Assembly: GCA_963668655.2 (NCBI GenBank)
Contig: CAXXPQ010000002.1
Location: 930,001-994,000, forward strand
DNA: 64,000 bases
Source: G963668655 sp963668655
GTDB lineage: Bacteria > Myxococcota_A > SURF-8
Direction of reading: 5' to 3'
This document shows, one piece after another, positions 51,066 to 60,839 of this stretch. The notes under the pieces were generated by a model. The model was not told the origin of the DNA, did not search any database, and was given only the letters and a program-made list of their open reading frames with translations. Positions within the stretch are counted from its first letter, which is position 1. Each line of letters begins with the position of its first letter. Made by a program: the position numbers and the translations under genes.

Positions 51066-53018
51066 ATGATCCTGCCGCCTTTGAAGAAAAATCGGGATGA
51101 CGCCTTCCGAGGCCGGCCTTTTCTATTTGTTCTTTTCCTTCTCTTCACCTTGATTTTCATCGCCTGCGAAGTGGAAAATGCCGACCTGACGATCGACGCC
51201 GACCTGGATACTTCGGGAGAAGAAGACACATCCTCCCCCGAACCGACTCCCATTCGTTGCGAGAAGGACAACGATTGCCGCAAGGGAGACGTCTGCGATC
51301 CGAAGCGAGGATTCTGCATGGAAGGGAGCTCGGAAGGGAGTGACGGCGACGACGAATTCGAAACGATGAACGAATCCGACGACGAGCCCCCCAACCCCTT
51401 CCTGGGTCGTCCCTGCGAGGAAAGCGGGAACTGTCCGGGCGATCTGGTCTGCGGCATCGAGGCGCAATGCGTGGAACCCTGCACGGTCACGGGATGCTCG
51501 GTGACGGAAGGCAAATGCAATCATCGCAACGGCTACTGCGAGTTCTGCGAGAACTGCCGCCCGAACCAGTGCTGCAATTTTCAGGGAGGAAGCTGGCGTT
51601 GCGGCGCATGCTGCCGCCCGCTTTGCGGACCGGGAACCGGCTGCCAGATGGGTGAATGCATCGATCTGGAGTGTCCGCCGTGCCGGAAAAACGAAACCTG
51701 TAGCGCCTTTACCGGCTATCAGTGCGTCCCGCTGCCGCCTGTGGATCTGGACAACACGACATCCATCCAAAGGCCCCGCGCATTGGCCTTCTCTTCCGAC
51801 GGTCACTATGTTGCGTTATCGGGGTGCGCCCGCGAAACCATCGACGATTCCGATCCTGAAAACCTCTATGACCAGATCCCGCTCTGCGTGGGCGGCTTCG
51901 TGGATGTTTACCCCGCAGGGGAAGCCGCACCCATCAAAAGCCTGAATCTCGGGCATGCGTCGGTATCGGCCCTGGCCTATTCTCCCCGGGGCCGGTGGTT
52001 GGCCACCGTAGACGAAATCGGGCAAGTACGGATTCTGAATGCGATAAGTCTGGAAAGTTTCAAACATTTTCAGGTTCCGCCCGAGGAAGCCTATGCGCTT
52101 TCCTTCTCTCCGGACGGGTCACTGCTTTCCGTTAGCGGAAAAACCAAGAGGATATACAATTCCCCCAGGCAAAGACAGGATCTCACGCTGATCCGCACGG
52201 CGGATTGGAGCATGCGACAATTGCTTGCGGATCGCTGGCTTTTCGCCGCGAGTTTCGGCGCGGATGCCGAGGAACTGCTGGTTGTGGAAGGCATCCCCTG
52301 GGAAGGAGTGTATCCCGAGCTTTATCTTCTGGTTCTGGATACGCGCACGGGCAAACCAAGCCGGGAATTCAAGGCGACGGTGTTCACGCCTTACCCAATC
52401 TATCGGGATTCCCGTTATCCCTCCGGATGCCGCCGCACCCCGACCAGAGCTTCGGCAAGCATTTCCCCATCCGGCGGCTGGCTACAGGTCGGCGGCGGTT
52501 TTGTCGAGTCCTGCCTGTTCTTCCCGGGTGTCAGCTATACGTACTATTACGGAACCGGGGTGATTTATTCCCTGCGCGCGGGAGAAATGGCCAACAACTG
52601 GATATTCAGGGAACATCCGATGGAATATACCCTGCCCGCTCCGGACGGCGAATGGATGGTTTTCGCGGAAGAAGATCATATTTACCTGCATCATGTCGCT
52701 TCCTCCACCCCATATTCCCATGTCTACTCGACGCCCGGTTGGATCGACATGGCCTTTTCCCCCACGGAGCCGCTTCTGGCCGTGCTCAACGGGAACGGAT
52801 TGGACTGGCTGGATCTTTCGGAGTGGATGCCGCCGCGCGAGATCGGCTGCCGCTTCGACCTTGAATGCGAGGAAGGCGAATACTGCAACCGCGCGCTGTT
52901 CCAATGCCGCCCCGATCATTGCGCCGACGGGCTGGACAACGACCTGGACGGCCGAACGGATCGCGCCGATCCCGATTGCGTTTTCGGAAATTTCGAGCTT
53001 TCGCCCATGGAAAACTGA
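51066..53018 (+). CDS. Cys-rich lipoprotein with WD40-like propeller
   Basis: 650 residues. Lipobox LIFIAC (Cys34); a short acidic stalk; a region with about 24 cysteines (about residues 60-230), for example CDPKRGFCMEGS and CGIEAQCVEPC, then propeller-like repeats (about 240-570: RALAFSSDGHYVALSG, ALAYSPRGRWLATVDEIG, ALSFSPDGSLLSVSG) and a Cys-rich C-terminus with DLECEEGEYCNRALFQC and DNDLDGRTDRADPDC, which resembles the calcium-binding DLDGDG type. No enzymatic motif. A strong GGAGGAGG precedes the ATG at 51066; the open frame extends to 50895 but the signal peptide begins here. Confidence 0.82.
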   Translation: MILPPLKKNRDDAFRGRPFLFVLFLLFTLIFIACEVENADLTIDADLDTSGEEDTSSPEPTPIRCEKDNDCRKGDVCDPKRGFCMEGSSEGSDGDDEFETMNESDDEPPNPFLGRPCEESGNCPGDLVCGIEAQCVEPCTVTGCSVTEGKCNHRNGYCEFCENCRPNQCCNFQGGSWRCGACCRPLCGPGTGCQMGECIDLECPPCRKNETCSAFTGYQCVPLPPVDLDNTTSIQRPRALAFSSDGHYVALSGCARETIDDSDPENLYDQIPLCVGGFVDVYPAGEAAPIKSLNLGHASVSALAYSPRGRWLATVDEIGQVRILNAISLESFKHFQVPPEEAYALSFSPDGSLLSVSGKTKRIYNSPRQRQDLTLIRTADWSMRQLLADRWLFAASFGADAEELLVVEGIPWEGVYPELYLLVLDTRTGKPSREFKATVFTPYPIYRDSRYPSGCRRTPTRASASISPSGGWLQVGGGFVESCLFFPGVSYTYYYGTGVIYSLRAGEMANNWIFREHPMEYTLPAPDGEWMVFAEEDHIYLHHVASSTPYSHVYSTPGWIDMAFSPTEPLLAVLNGNGLDWLDLSEWMPPREIGCRFDLECEEGEYCNRALFQCRPDHCADGLDNDLDGRTDRADPDCVFGNFELSPMEN

Positions 53019-53026
53019 GAGAAAGA

Positions 53027-54487
53027 TCAGTCGGGATTCGCTTCCTTTTCCGCCTGACGTTCCAATCGTCCGCGCAGTTTCAGGATTTCACGATCCCGGT
53101 GCGCCAGCATCTGTCGCAGATCTTGGAGTGTTTCCACCATTTTCGCGTCTTGACCTTCGTCCTGCCCCCGTTTGACGATCATCCCGGCCAGTTCACCGCG
53201 CAGGGCTTCCAGGCTTTTTTCCAACAACTCCACCTGTTTCTTCAAGGCCAGGTTTTCCAGGTCACGTTCCTCGTACACGCCGATCCGTCGAGACGCCTCG
53301 CCGTTTTTCGATCCCGCGTCATCGGAAACGGGCGCTTCGCGATGGGCGCGTTCCTCCGCAAGCGCATGATTGCGGGATTCCAGGCCGCGGCGCTTGCGTT
53401 CCGATTCGGATAGCGATTCCCGAAGTTCCTCCAGTTCGGCGATCATGCGTTCCCGCGAAGATTCGCTTTCCTCGATCCGACCCTGAAGTTCCTCGATGCG
53501 CCCCGCCAGCCGATCCTCGTCGTTTTCGGCTTGCATGCGCTCCAGACGCTCCTCGCTGTCCCGCACCTGTTTCCGCAGGGCCTCGGCGCTTTCCCGAAAC
53601 TCGTCCCGTTCTTTCTCCGCCTGCTCCACGGATTCCCACAACGCCCGGATATCCTCCTCCTGGCGAGCCTCTTTCCGCTCCCACGCCTTCGTCAGGTCGT
53701 GCGCCTCCTCGCGAAGCCGTTCCACCGTATTGGAAGCCTCGACCAGTTGTTCCCGAAGCGACCGGATTTCCTCGGATTTCTCATCCAGAGCCTTGACGAC
53801 CACCTTGCGTTCGCCCTCGGACGATTCCCAGCGCACCTCCGCCCGGTGAAGTTCGGCCAGAAGTTCGTCCCGCTTCTCCTCCAAGACCTCCAGGCGTCCC
53901 CGGTCATTCTCCCAATCGGATTTCCGTTCCCGAAATTCGGCCAGCGCCTGCCGCAGCCCGGCGGATTCCTCCATCTCACGATTGAGCATCGCACGCAGGG
54001 ATTCGGTTTCCTTCCGGGCGGCGTCTCGGGTCGTCTCCAGCCGCTCCCGCTCGCTTTCGAGCGTTTCCAGCCGCTCACGACCGTTTTCCAATGCGGCGTC
54101 TTTCTCGTCGATGCGCCGCTGAAGTCGTTCGATATTGGCCTGGTTCTGCGCCATCTCATCGGCGTGCCGTTCGGCCTTCCGTTCGGCTTTTTCCCAGTTT
54201 GTCTGAAACTTCGCCGCTTCCTCGCGCAGACGCAAGACTTCCCGGCCCTTGCTTTCCAGATGCTCGCCCAGTTCCTCCAGACGGATTCGCAAGGCTTCTT
54301 CTTTTTCGGAAAGCGGCAGGCCCGACTCGTTTCCGGCGCCCTGAGACAGCCGGAGATAACGTTCCCGAAGCAAGGCGGCGGCGTCCCTCAAACGGATCAG
54401 ATCTCCTTTCAACCGCGCGATCTCGCGATCTTTTTCCTCCAGTTGCTCCAGAAGCCCCTGTTCGATTCGCTCTCCTAGTCCCGGCAT
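53027..54487 (-). CDS. Long coiled-coil protein
   Basis: 486 residues, almost entirely charged heptad-type coiled coil (Glu/Arg/Leu-rich) from residue 10 to about 400, then a less regular segment and a second coil near the C-terminus. No signal peptide, no membrane segment, no recognised domain. It lies 10 nt downstream of the DUF2723 gene at the 3' end of the exopolysaccharide operon, so it may be a cytoplasmic scaffold for that machinery; this is inferred only from position. GAGGAAAC precedes the ATG. Confidence 0.8.
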   Translation of the reverse strand: MPGLGERIEQGLLEQLEEKDREIARLKGDLIRLRDAAALLRERYLRLSQGAGNESGLPLSEKEEALRIRLEELGEHLESKGREVLRLREEAAKFQTNWEKAERKAERHADEMAQNQANIERLQRRIDEKDAALENGRERLETLESERERLETTRDAARKETESLRAMLNREMEESAGLRQALAEFRERKSDWENDRGRLEVLEEKRDELLAELHRAEVRWESSEGERKVVVKALDEKSEEIRSLREQLVEASNTVERLREEAHDLTKAWERKEARQEEDIRALWESVEQAEKERDEFRESAEALRKQVRDSEERLERMQAENDEDRLAGRIEELQGRIEESESSRERMIAELEELRESLSESERKRRGLESRNHALAEERAHREAPVSDDAGSKNGEASRRIGVYEERDLENLALKKQVELLEKSLEALRGELAGMIVKRGQDEGQDAKMVETLQDLRQMLAHRDREILKLRGRLERQAEKEANPD

Positions 54488-54497
54488 CGTTTCCTCG

Positions 54498-56465
54498 TCA
54501 ATGTGCGTTCTCCCTCAACCAGCGACGCACCGCCGAATCGGCGTCGTCCCCCGCCTTCTCCACGTAACGTTTCCAGACCTCGATTCCTTCCGTCTTTTTT
54601 CCCAGATGCTTGACCAGCACCAACCCCAGGTTTTTCATGGCGGGATAGTATTCCGGATCGTAACGAAGCGCCCTCCGAAGCGCCGGAAGCGCCTCTTCCG
54701 GTCGCCCCGCCTCCACCCATTCGATGGCCTGGCGATTGCAGGCCGTGGCATATCGGCCGATCAGGCTCTTTTCCCGGGCGTCCCGGAAACGCTCCTTTCC
54801 CGCCAGATATTTCGGAGAAAATTCGCAGGCGGATACGGGTTCCCGCTCCTCTTCATCGAATACCACTTTAGAGACCACACCCGCATTTTGCAAACGGAAT
54901 CCGAAGGCCGTTCCGCTTTCGTCCCCCGCATCCAGACGATAATAGGCCATGGGCCGCTTTCGAGCCAAGGTCCGCATCAGTTCGCGGGTCATTTCCTCCA
55001 CCAGATCCTGCCTTTTGCTTCCCAGGGCCTCGCCGTCCAACTGTTCTCCGGCCTCTCGGAATGCGACCCCCAAGGACTCCCATTCGGGCGGATGCTCCAG
55101 GTCCGGATACCGCCGCGCCAGGAATCGGCGATACCAGTCGAATCCCAACAGATAGGGATTCACCACCGCCCGATCGGCTTCGATCAGCCCCTCCCGCTGG
55201 AGGATCAAGGTGGCGTAGTGCAGGTTGATGTCTTCCGTAATTAGCACGGTTTTCGGAGGAAGCACGCGCCAGACATCCACCGACAGATCTCGCAGGGAAC
55301 TGTTGTCCGCCTGACTGGCCCGCAATGCCTGGCCAAGCGGCCAGATCAGGACGGCCACGGCAAGGAAAATGGGCCAATGGGCGCCCGTTTTCAAAAAGGA
55401 CAATCGCATTCGGGCTTGTTCGTACAAAAGAAAGAACCCGCCACACACCGAAAGCCCCACCAGAGCATAGGTTGCCAGATGATAACCATCCTTGTCCGGA
55501 ATGTAGTAGTTCCAGACGTATAGACAACCGAGAAGCAGCCAGGAACCCAAAGCCAGAAGATCGCGTCGGGCCATTCGCCCCGCCAGCCAGATGCCCCCGG
55601 GAAGCACGGCCGCAAGATAAACCGGGCTCCACTGCTCCCAAAGGCCCTGCCCCCAGAGGCGCGCCTGCTCCAGAAATTCGGCCCAGGAAAGCGTAAACAG
55701 CCGATATCGATAGGGTTTCCCGCCGATAACATCCAGAAGGGCGGACAGGGTGGATGGATCGCCCTGGTTGTAGAGCGGATCCGACAGGGCGCGAAGGGGC
55801 AGGTAAAGATAGGGAAGCAGTCCGGCCAGGAAACATCCGCCCGCGAGAAGCCAATGCCTCCATGATTTCAAGGACTTCCTCTCGTACCAAAGCCAGATCA
55901 GGATGGCCGGAAACAGCCAGAAGCTGGTCAGGTGATTGGAAAAGGAAAGTCCGAAAACCAGCCAGAAACTCGCCCAGGCCCCCCGACTGCGCGTTTTTCG
56001 CCATTGAAGGAGCCGCTCCACCGCCAGCCATTGAAGAAACAAGTGCAGGCTGTAGACCTCCGGAACCAGCGAAAGCCGCACCGTCACCGCGCCCAATCCG
56101 ATGAAAAATGCGGTGAAAACGGCTTGTTTCAGCGTCCAGCCCAAATGTTGGAGAACCCGGACCAGCACCGCGGCGAACAGCGCCGTGAATAAGCCGTTGG
56201 AGATGGACAAGAGCCAGGCGGTGGGGCCCTGCAACGCTCCGATCAGGTTGCAGAAAACGGTGTAGAGCGGATAACCGGAAGGATGGGCGATGCCCCAGGT
56301 TCCGGCCAGATAGACGAACTCGGCCGAGTCGTCCCAATAGAAATCCCGAGAGGCCAGACAGGCGAAAAGAATGGAAAAAAACAGAAACGGCGCGGCGGAC
56401 GCCCCGGCGGTTTTTGAAAAAAAGTCCTTCACGCCACCGGTTTGCGTTTCCCTATTATCCGCCAT
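54498..56465 (-). CDS. DUF2723-family polytopic membrane protein with C-terminal TPR-like region
   Basis: 655 residues. About 10 membrane segments in residues 25-400 (first loop RDFYWDDSAEFVYLAGTWGIAHPSGYPLY, conserved in the DUF2723/GT-C glycosyltransferase superfamily with an Asp-Asp after the first helix). Residues 400-655 are soluble, with a TPR-like end (EEALPALRRALRYDPEYYPAMKNLGLVL). GT-C enzymes use lipid-linked sugars; related proteins are suggested O-glycosyltransferases. It sits between the Wzc-like kinase and a coiled-coil protein. No strong ribosome-binding site. Confidence 0.8.
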   Translation of the reverse strand: MADNRETQTGGVKDFFSKTAGASAAPFLFFSILFACLASRDFYWDDSAEFVYLAGTWGIAHPSGYPLYTVFCNLIGALQGPTAWLLSISNGLFTALFAAVLVRVLQHLGWTLKQAVFTAFFIGLGAVTVRLSLVPEVYSLHLFLQWLAVERLLQWRKTRSRGAWASFWLVFGLSFSNHLTSFWLFPAILIWLWYERKSLKSWRHWLLAGGCFLAGLLPYLYLPLRALSDPLYNQGDPSTLSALLDVIGGKPYRYRLFTLSWAEFLEQARLWGQGLWEQWSPVYLAAVLPGGIWLAGRMARRDLLALGSWLLLGCLYVWNYYIPDKDGYHLATYALVGLSVCGGFFLLYEQARMRLSFLKTGAHWPIFLAVAVLIWPLGQALRASQADNSSLRDLSVDVWRVLPPKTVLITEDINLHYATLILQREGLIEADRAVVNPYLLGFDWYRRFLARRYPDLEHPPEWESLGVAFREAGEQLDGEALGSKRQDLVEEMTRELMRTLARKRPMAYYRLDAGDESGTAFGFRLQNAGVVSKVVFDEEEREPVSACEFSPKYLAGKERFRDAREKSLIGRYATACNRQAIEWVEAGRPEEALPALRRALRYDPEYYPAMKNLGLVLVKHLGKKTEGIEVWKRYVEKAGDDADSAVRRWLRENAH

Positions 56466-56473
56466 GACTCGGA

Positions 56474-58684
56474 TCAGCCGTTGACGGCCTCGGGGGTATT
56501 TTCCTTTTCGCCGTAATAGTAGCCGTAGCGGTGATAGTAGTAGTAGTAATAGTGGCCGTATTCCTTGTTGTCCAGATCCAGGTCATTGATGACCGTTCCC
56601 AGGATGTTGGCGTTGACATCCCGCAGGTTCTGCACCGCCTGGATGGCCACGTCGCGATGGGTCTGTCCGCATTTGACCACCAGCACCACGCCGTCCACGA
56701 TATCCGACAGGATGGCGGAATCCGTCACCGCGATGACGGGGGGCGAGTCGAAAATGATGCGATCGTAAACCATGCCGAGCTGGTCCACGATCTGACTGAA
56801 ACGCTCGGAACCGATCTGTTCGGCCGGATTGGGCGGAATGGGCCCGCAGGTCAGAATGTCCAATCCCTCCACCTGTGTCCGACGGATGGCCTCTTCCTGC
56901 GTCATGGTTCCCATGATGATGTTGGACAGTCCGTATTCGTTGTCCATGCCGAACGCCTTGTGCGCGCGAGGACGACGCATGTCCGTGTCCACCACCAGAA
57001 CGCGCTTGCCGCTGTTCGCCATGGTAATGGCCAGGTTGGAAACGATGGTGGTTTTGCCCTCCTTGGGGGAAGCGCTGGTGACCAGCAGGCGCGCTTTGTC
57101 TTTCTTCGGCAGAAGGAAGCTGACGTTGGTGCGGATGGTGCGGCAGCATTCCGCCACGGAGGATTTGGGCTTGTAAAACGAGAACATGTCCGCGACATTG
57201 ACCAGCCCGACTTTGGTCAGTTCGGGATCGTCCTTCACCCGGGGAACGATCCCCAGAAGCGGCAGTCCCAGATAACGCTTTACATCCTCGGCGTTTTTGA
57301 TGGTGTTATCCAGCATTTCCAATCCCAACGCGGCGGAGATGCTGAGCAGAATGCCCATGAAAATGCCGATCAGCAGGTTGAATTTGACATTGGGCTTGAT
57401 GGGCAAAGCGGGTTGTTTCGCCTTATCCAGCATACGGATATTGTTGGCCTTCAGCATACCGGCCAGATCGATTTCCTTCAGGCGCAGAAGAACCTGTTCG
57501 TAGACGCGCTGGTTGCCGTCTTTTTCCCGCATGAGACGGTTGTATTCCGATTCCTTCAGGGTCAGTTCCTTGGCCTGACGTTTCAGTTCGTCCAGTTGGT
57601 CGTTAATCATACGAACTTCTTTCTGGGTGGCCAGATGCTCGGCCCGCACGCCGGAAAGATTGTTCTGAATCTCCCGTTTCAAGCCCGTGCGGGCTTCGTC
57701 CAACTTGGATTTTACGGAAACGACATCGGGATGCTTTTCCTTGTACCTTTTCAAAAGCTCGGTGTAATCGTTTTCCAGGCGGGAAATCGTGACCTTCAAT
57801 TCCCGAATCAGGGGATCGTTCATCAACTCAGTGGAAGCCACCGTTTCCAGACTGTTTTTCGAAACCATGGTCTCCAGGCTCTCCATCTTGGCCTTGCTGG
57901 CAATGTATTTCGCCTCCACCTGGCTGAGATGGCTGGACAGCGCCTCCAGACGCGAGCCGGTGAGATTCACCTTGTCCGTCATGCTGGTGGACAGAATCTC
58001 GTTGGCCTTCTTGAATTCATACAGGGCGCGCTCGGATTTCTCCAATTCCTCCCGCAAATCCCGAACCTGTTCCTGGAGCCAGTTCAAGGCGTTGCGCGTG
58101 GAAACCAGTTTGCGCTCCAGGTTCTGCGTGATGAAGGAGTTCGCCACCTCGTTGGCGATGGTGGTAATCAACTGCGGATCGGTGCCGCGATACCGGATGC
58201 AAACGAGGCGGCTGTCCGGAATCGGATCCACCTGAAGATTCTTCTTGAAAATCTCGACGGGATCCGCTTTCTCCAGACCCTCCGCCAATTTCTCCTGGTC
58301 CTCCACATTCGCCAGTCCCAAAAAGGCAAGATCCCGATCCAGATGCAGATTTTCCACCACCATCCGAGCCACGCGATTGGATTGGATGATTTTGTACTGT
58401 GTTTCCAGATAAATGGAACTGTCCCAGTATCCCGTGCTACCCAGTTCGTGCACATCGGAAACGTTCAGAATACGATCGGCCTGCTGATCGATTTCCACCG
58501 TGGCGATGGCCTCGTATATTTTCGGCTGTCGAATGGTATAAAGCGCGGCAAGGAAAGAAACGGATACGAAAATGGAAAGCACCAGCCATTTCCGTTTCCA
58601 TACCGCCCGGTAATAATCCGCAAGGATCGCTCCCCAACTTTCCCCCGCCATGCTGCTGTCGTATTGATCCACGCCCGTCTCCAT
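56474..58684 (-). CDS. Wzc-like polysaccharide co-polymerase with tyrosine autokinase
   Basis: 736 residues. Two membrane helices (about 33-50 and 445-465) flank a periplasmic coiled-coil region, the usual Wzz/PCP-2 architecture. The cytoplasmic kinase half has Walker A ASPKEGKTT, Walker A' VVDTDMRRPRAH and Walker B IIFDSPP. The C-terminus has a tyrosine cluster (YGHYYYYYYHRYGYYYG), the autophosphorylation site of BY-kinases. It controls chain length and export of an extracellular polysaccharide together with the upstream Wza-like lipoprotein (gap about 32 nt). Start ATG at 58684; ribosome-binding site weak. Confidence 0.92.
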   Translation of the reverse strand: METGVDQYDSSMAGESWGAILADYYRAVWKRKWLVLSIFVSVSFLAALYTIRQPKIYEAIATVEIDQQADRILNVSDVHELGSTGYWDSSIYLETQYKIIQSNRVARMVVENLHLDRDLAFLGLANVEDQEKLAEGLEKADPVEIFKKNLQVDPIPDSRLVCIRYRGTDPQLITTIANEVANSFITQNLERKLVSTRNALNWLQEQVRDLREELEKSERALYEFKKANEILSTSMTDKVNLTGSRLEALSSHLSQVEAKYIASKAKMESLETMVSKNSLETVASTELMNDPLIRELKVTISRLENDYTELLKRYKEKHPDVVSVKSKLDEARTGLKREIQNNLSGVRAEHLATQKEVRMINDQLDELKRQAKELTLKESEYNRLMREKDGNQRVYEQVLLRLKEIDLAGMLKANNIRMLDKAKQPALPIKPNVKFNLLIGIFMGILLSISAALGLEMLDNTIKNAEDVKRYLGLPLLGIVPRVKDDPELTKVGLVNVADMFSFYKPKSSVAECCRTIRTNVSFLLPKKDKARLLVTSASPKEGKTTIVSNLAITMANSGKRVLVVDTDMRRPRAHKAFGMDNEYGLSNIIMGTMTQEEAIRRTQVEGLDILTCGPIPPNPAEQIGSERFSQIVDQLGMVYDRIIFDSPPVIAVTDSAILSDIVDGVVLVVKCGQTHRDVAIQAVQNLRDVNANILGTVINDLDLDNKEYGHYYYYYYHRYGYYYGEKENTPEAVNG

Positions 58685-58716
58685 GGTTTATGCGAACCGT
58701 ACACCGGATATTAGTG

Positions 58717-59379
58717 TCAGAACAACGCCTCCGGGACGAAAATGATGTCGCCCGGTTTCAAGAGAAAGTTGGCGGCCTTTCCTTTCCATATTTCTTCGAT
58801 ATCGTTGACGATTCGTTTCTCCTGCCCCTTCACCAGTCGAGTGACCCCCACGCTGTTGCGATTGGCGGTTTTTTTCATGCCGCCGGCCAGGGTGATGGCT
58901 TGGATAATGCTCATGCCGTCCTCGTACTGAAACGTCCCCGGCTTGTTCACCTCTCCGAAAACGAACACCTTTTTGCTGTTGAATTCCTTAACGAATACGC
59001 TAACATACGGAGATTGAAGGTAATCCTTGGCCAGACGATCCCGGATATCCACCTCCACCATCTCCGGAGTTTTCCCATCCACCGACACCTTGCCGATCAG
59101 GGGAAAATTGATGGTTCCATCGGCGGAAACACGATAAATGGACGTAAGATCCTTTTCCTGGAACACCCGGACCTCGAAGACATCGCCCTGTCCCAGCGTG
59201 ACAGCGCTTTTCAACATCTCCATGCCCTTGCCCGCCTTCAATGCGGCCTGCCCGGCGTTCATGGATGTCCGACGATTTTCCTTGTTATACACACAAGAAG
59301 CCAACCCCAGAAGCAAAAGCGCCAGAATCAGGCAGCGAATCATCGGAACACCGGCACCCGAACGTTTTTCAGGAAACAT
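58717..59379 (-). CDS. Wza-like polysaccharide export lipoprotein (short form)
   Basis: 220 residues. Lipobox GLASC (Cys29), then a poly-saccharide export (PES) domain: LGQGDVFEVRVFQEKDLTSIYRVSADGTINFPLIGKV, followed by a single SLBB-like domain (VKEFNSKKVFVFGEVNKPGTFQYEDGMSIIQAITLAGG) and a short end, LLKPGDIIFVPEALF. It lacks the C-terminal amphipathic helix and extra SLBB domains by which E. coli Wza (about 380 residues) forms an outer-membrane pore, so it probably needs another outer-membrane protein. GGAG precedes the ATG. Confidence 0.9.
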   Translation of the reverse strand: MFPEKRSGAGVPMIRCLILALLLLGLASCVYNKENRRTSMNAGQAALKAGKGMEMLKSAVTLGQGDVFEVRVFQEKDLTSIYRVSADGTINFPLIGKVSVDGKTPEMVEVDIRDRLAKDYLQSPYVSVFVKEFNSKKVFVFGEVNKPGTFQYEDGMSIIQAITLAGGMKKTANRNSVGVTRLVKGQEKRIVNDIEEIWKGKAANFLLKPGDIIFVPEALF

Positions 59380-59462
59380 GATTCAAGCTCCGCACATAAA
59401 AATTGCCGGTCATGGTCAACCGGCAAGGAAAGTTTTTTCCGTTTCGAATACGAACGCGGCGA

Positions 59463-60839
59463 TCAGTACGCCATGGTGAATTTGAGGAATATCTGATGTT
59501 TGGTGAAATCGTAATACGTGGTGCTGACGGTCTGCGTTGTCCCGGAGGACGAATCCACGCGTTCGAATTCGTAATCCGAAAGCTTCATTTTCAGGGTATA
59601 GCCGGCTTCCAGATACAACCAGGCCAGGAAATCGTACCGTAGGCTGGGCGTAATGGTCAAGACCTGCTCGAGGCCCCGGGAATTCAGGCCCTGATCGGTC
59701 GTGCCGGGAGCGGTATTGGCATCGACGCGGATATTCTGATCTTCCTGGCCATATTCCATGATGGAAAAGGCGCTGTACAAATAGATTTTGAATTTATCTT
59801 TGAACAACCACTGCTTGAATTCCAGATAGATCTTGTTGTCCGTCAGATACGAAAAGGTGTTGATGGGACTGAAGGAACGCTCGAAACCGCCTTTCAGCGA
59901 GGTTCTGCGGGTGAACTGTCCGGTAAGTTCCGCCTTGGCGATGGCGCTGTTGAAGCTTTCGTAGTTTTTGGAGAAACTGTTTCCGTAACCGACACCCAGG
60001 TTCAACAGAAGTTTGCTGGTCACGCGGCCCATCAGACCGACCATGACCCGAAGGGGCATAGCGTTGGGAGATTGCGTATTGATGACGCTGTTTGGATCGG
60101 CTTCGTACTCGTAATAGTCGCGCAGGCCGAAGCGTGTCCGCATGAAGAAAGCCGTCTTGGGCAAAAATTCCAGTTCCCAATCCAGAAAGAACTGATGCTC
60201 GGTCCAGTTCATGTTCTGGTTGGCGCTGGCGTCGTAACGCTCCAGGTCATTGAGATAACCGAAGAAGAAGCGAAGCTGGCCGCCGCCGGGTTTGACGTGC
60301 ATGCTGGCGCGACCGGTGTTGTGAATGCGGTCGTTGGTCTGGATAACACCGACCTGCGTGGGATCCACGGCGCGCGTGAACGTATCCGACAACGTAAATC
60401 CGACCACGCTGTCCTTGAACGCCGTCAACGTCAGACGCGCCTTTCCTTTCAGCGCGGAAAGCTTGGTGGTATCGCTGTCATCGACGCCGAAGTAACGGGC
60501 GTAGCTGATGGAGGAATCCATGGTGAAGGCAACCGTTTTTTCCGGGTAATCCATCCGAAACGATCCGATGACCATAAGGATGTCATCCATCTTCGGCTTC
60601 AGAGCAGGAAGATTATACTTGTCGCTGGCATTGTTGACATTCGTATCATAAACATTATGCAAACTGAGGCCGGGGTGCAGATGAAGCTTTCCGACCCGGA
60701 AACCGACTTGTTCGGATTTCGCCTTACTCGCTTCCGCTTCGGCTGTAGCCGCATTGTCCTGAGCATAGACCTGCCCGAACGTAAGCAGAACCATCGCCGT
60801 CAACAGCACCGCAAGTCGCGTGAATTGATTGCATCCCAT
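59463..60839 (-). CDS. Outer-membrane beta-barrel protein of the exopolysaccharide locus (BBP2-like)
   Basis: 458 residues. Signal peptide cut near VYAQ-DN (about residue 27). The mature protein is composed of amphipathic strands with turns (FRMDYPEKTVAFTMDSSISYARYFG, LRFFFGYLNDLERYD, KIYLYSAFSIMEYGQ) and ends TKHQIFLKFTMAY with terminal aromatic residue, as in barrels inserted by BAM. It resembles the BBP2 family, members of which accompany exopolysaccharide genes. As the first gene of the operon it may be the outer-membrane pore for the Wza-like protein, as in Myxococcus. AAGGAA precedes the ATG. Confidence 0.85.
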   Translation of the reverse strand: MGCNQFTRLAVLLTAMVLLTFGQVYAQDNAATAEAEASKAKSEQVGFRVGKLHLHPGLSLHNVYDTNVNNASDKYNLPALKPKMDDILMVIGSFRMDYPEKTVAFTMDSSISYARYFGVDDSDTTKLSALKGKARLTLTAFKDSVVGFTLSDTFTRAVDPTQVGVIQTNDRIHNTGRASMHVKPGGGQLRFFFGYLNDLERYDASANQNMNWTEHQFFLDWELEFLPKTAFFMRTRFGLRDYYEYEADPNSVINTQSPNAMPLRVMVGLMGRVTSKLLLNLGVGYGNSFSKNYESFNSAIAKAELTGQFTRRTSLKGGFERSFSPINTFSYLTDNKIYLEFKQWLFKDKFKIYLYSAFSIMEYGQEDQNIRVDANTAPGTTDQGLNSRGLEQVLTITPSLRYDFLAWLYLEAGYTLKMKLSDYEFERVDSSSGTTQTVSTTYYDFTKHQIFLKFTMAY

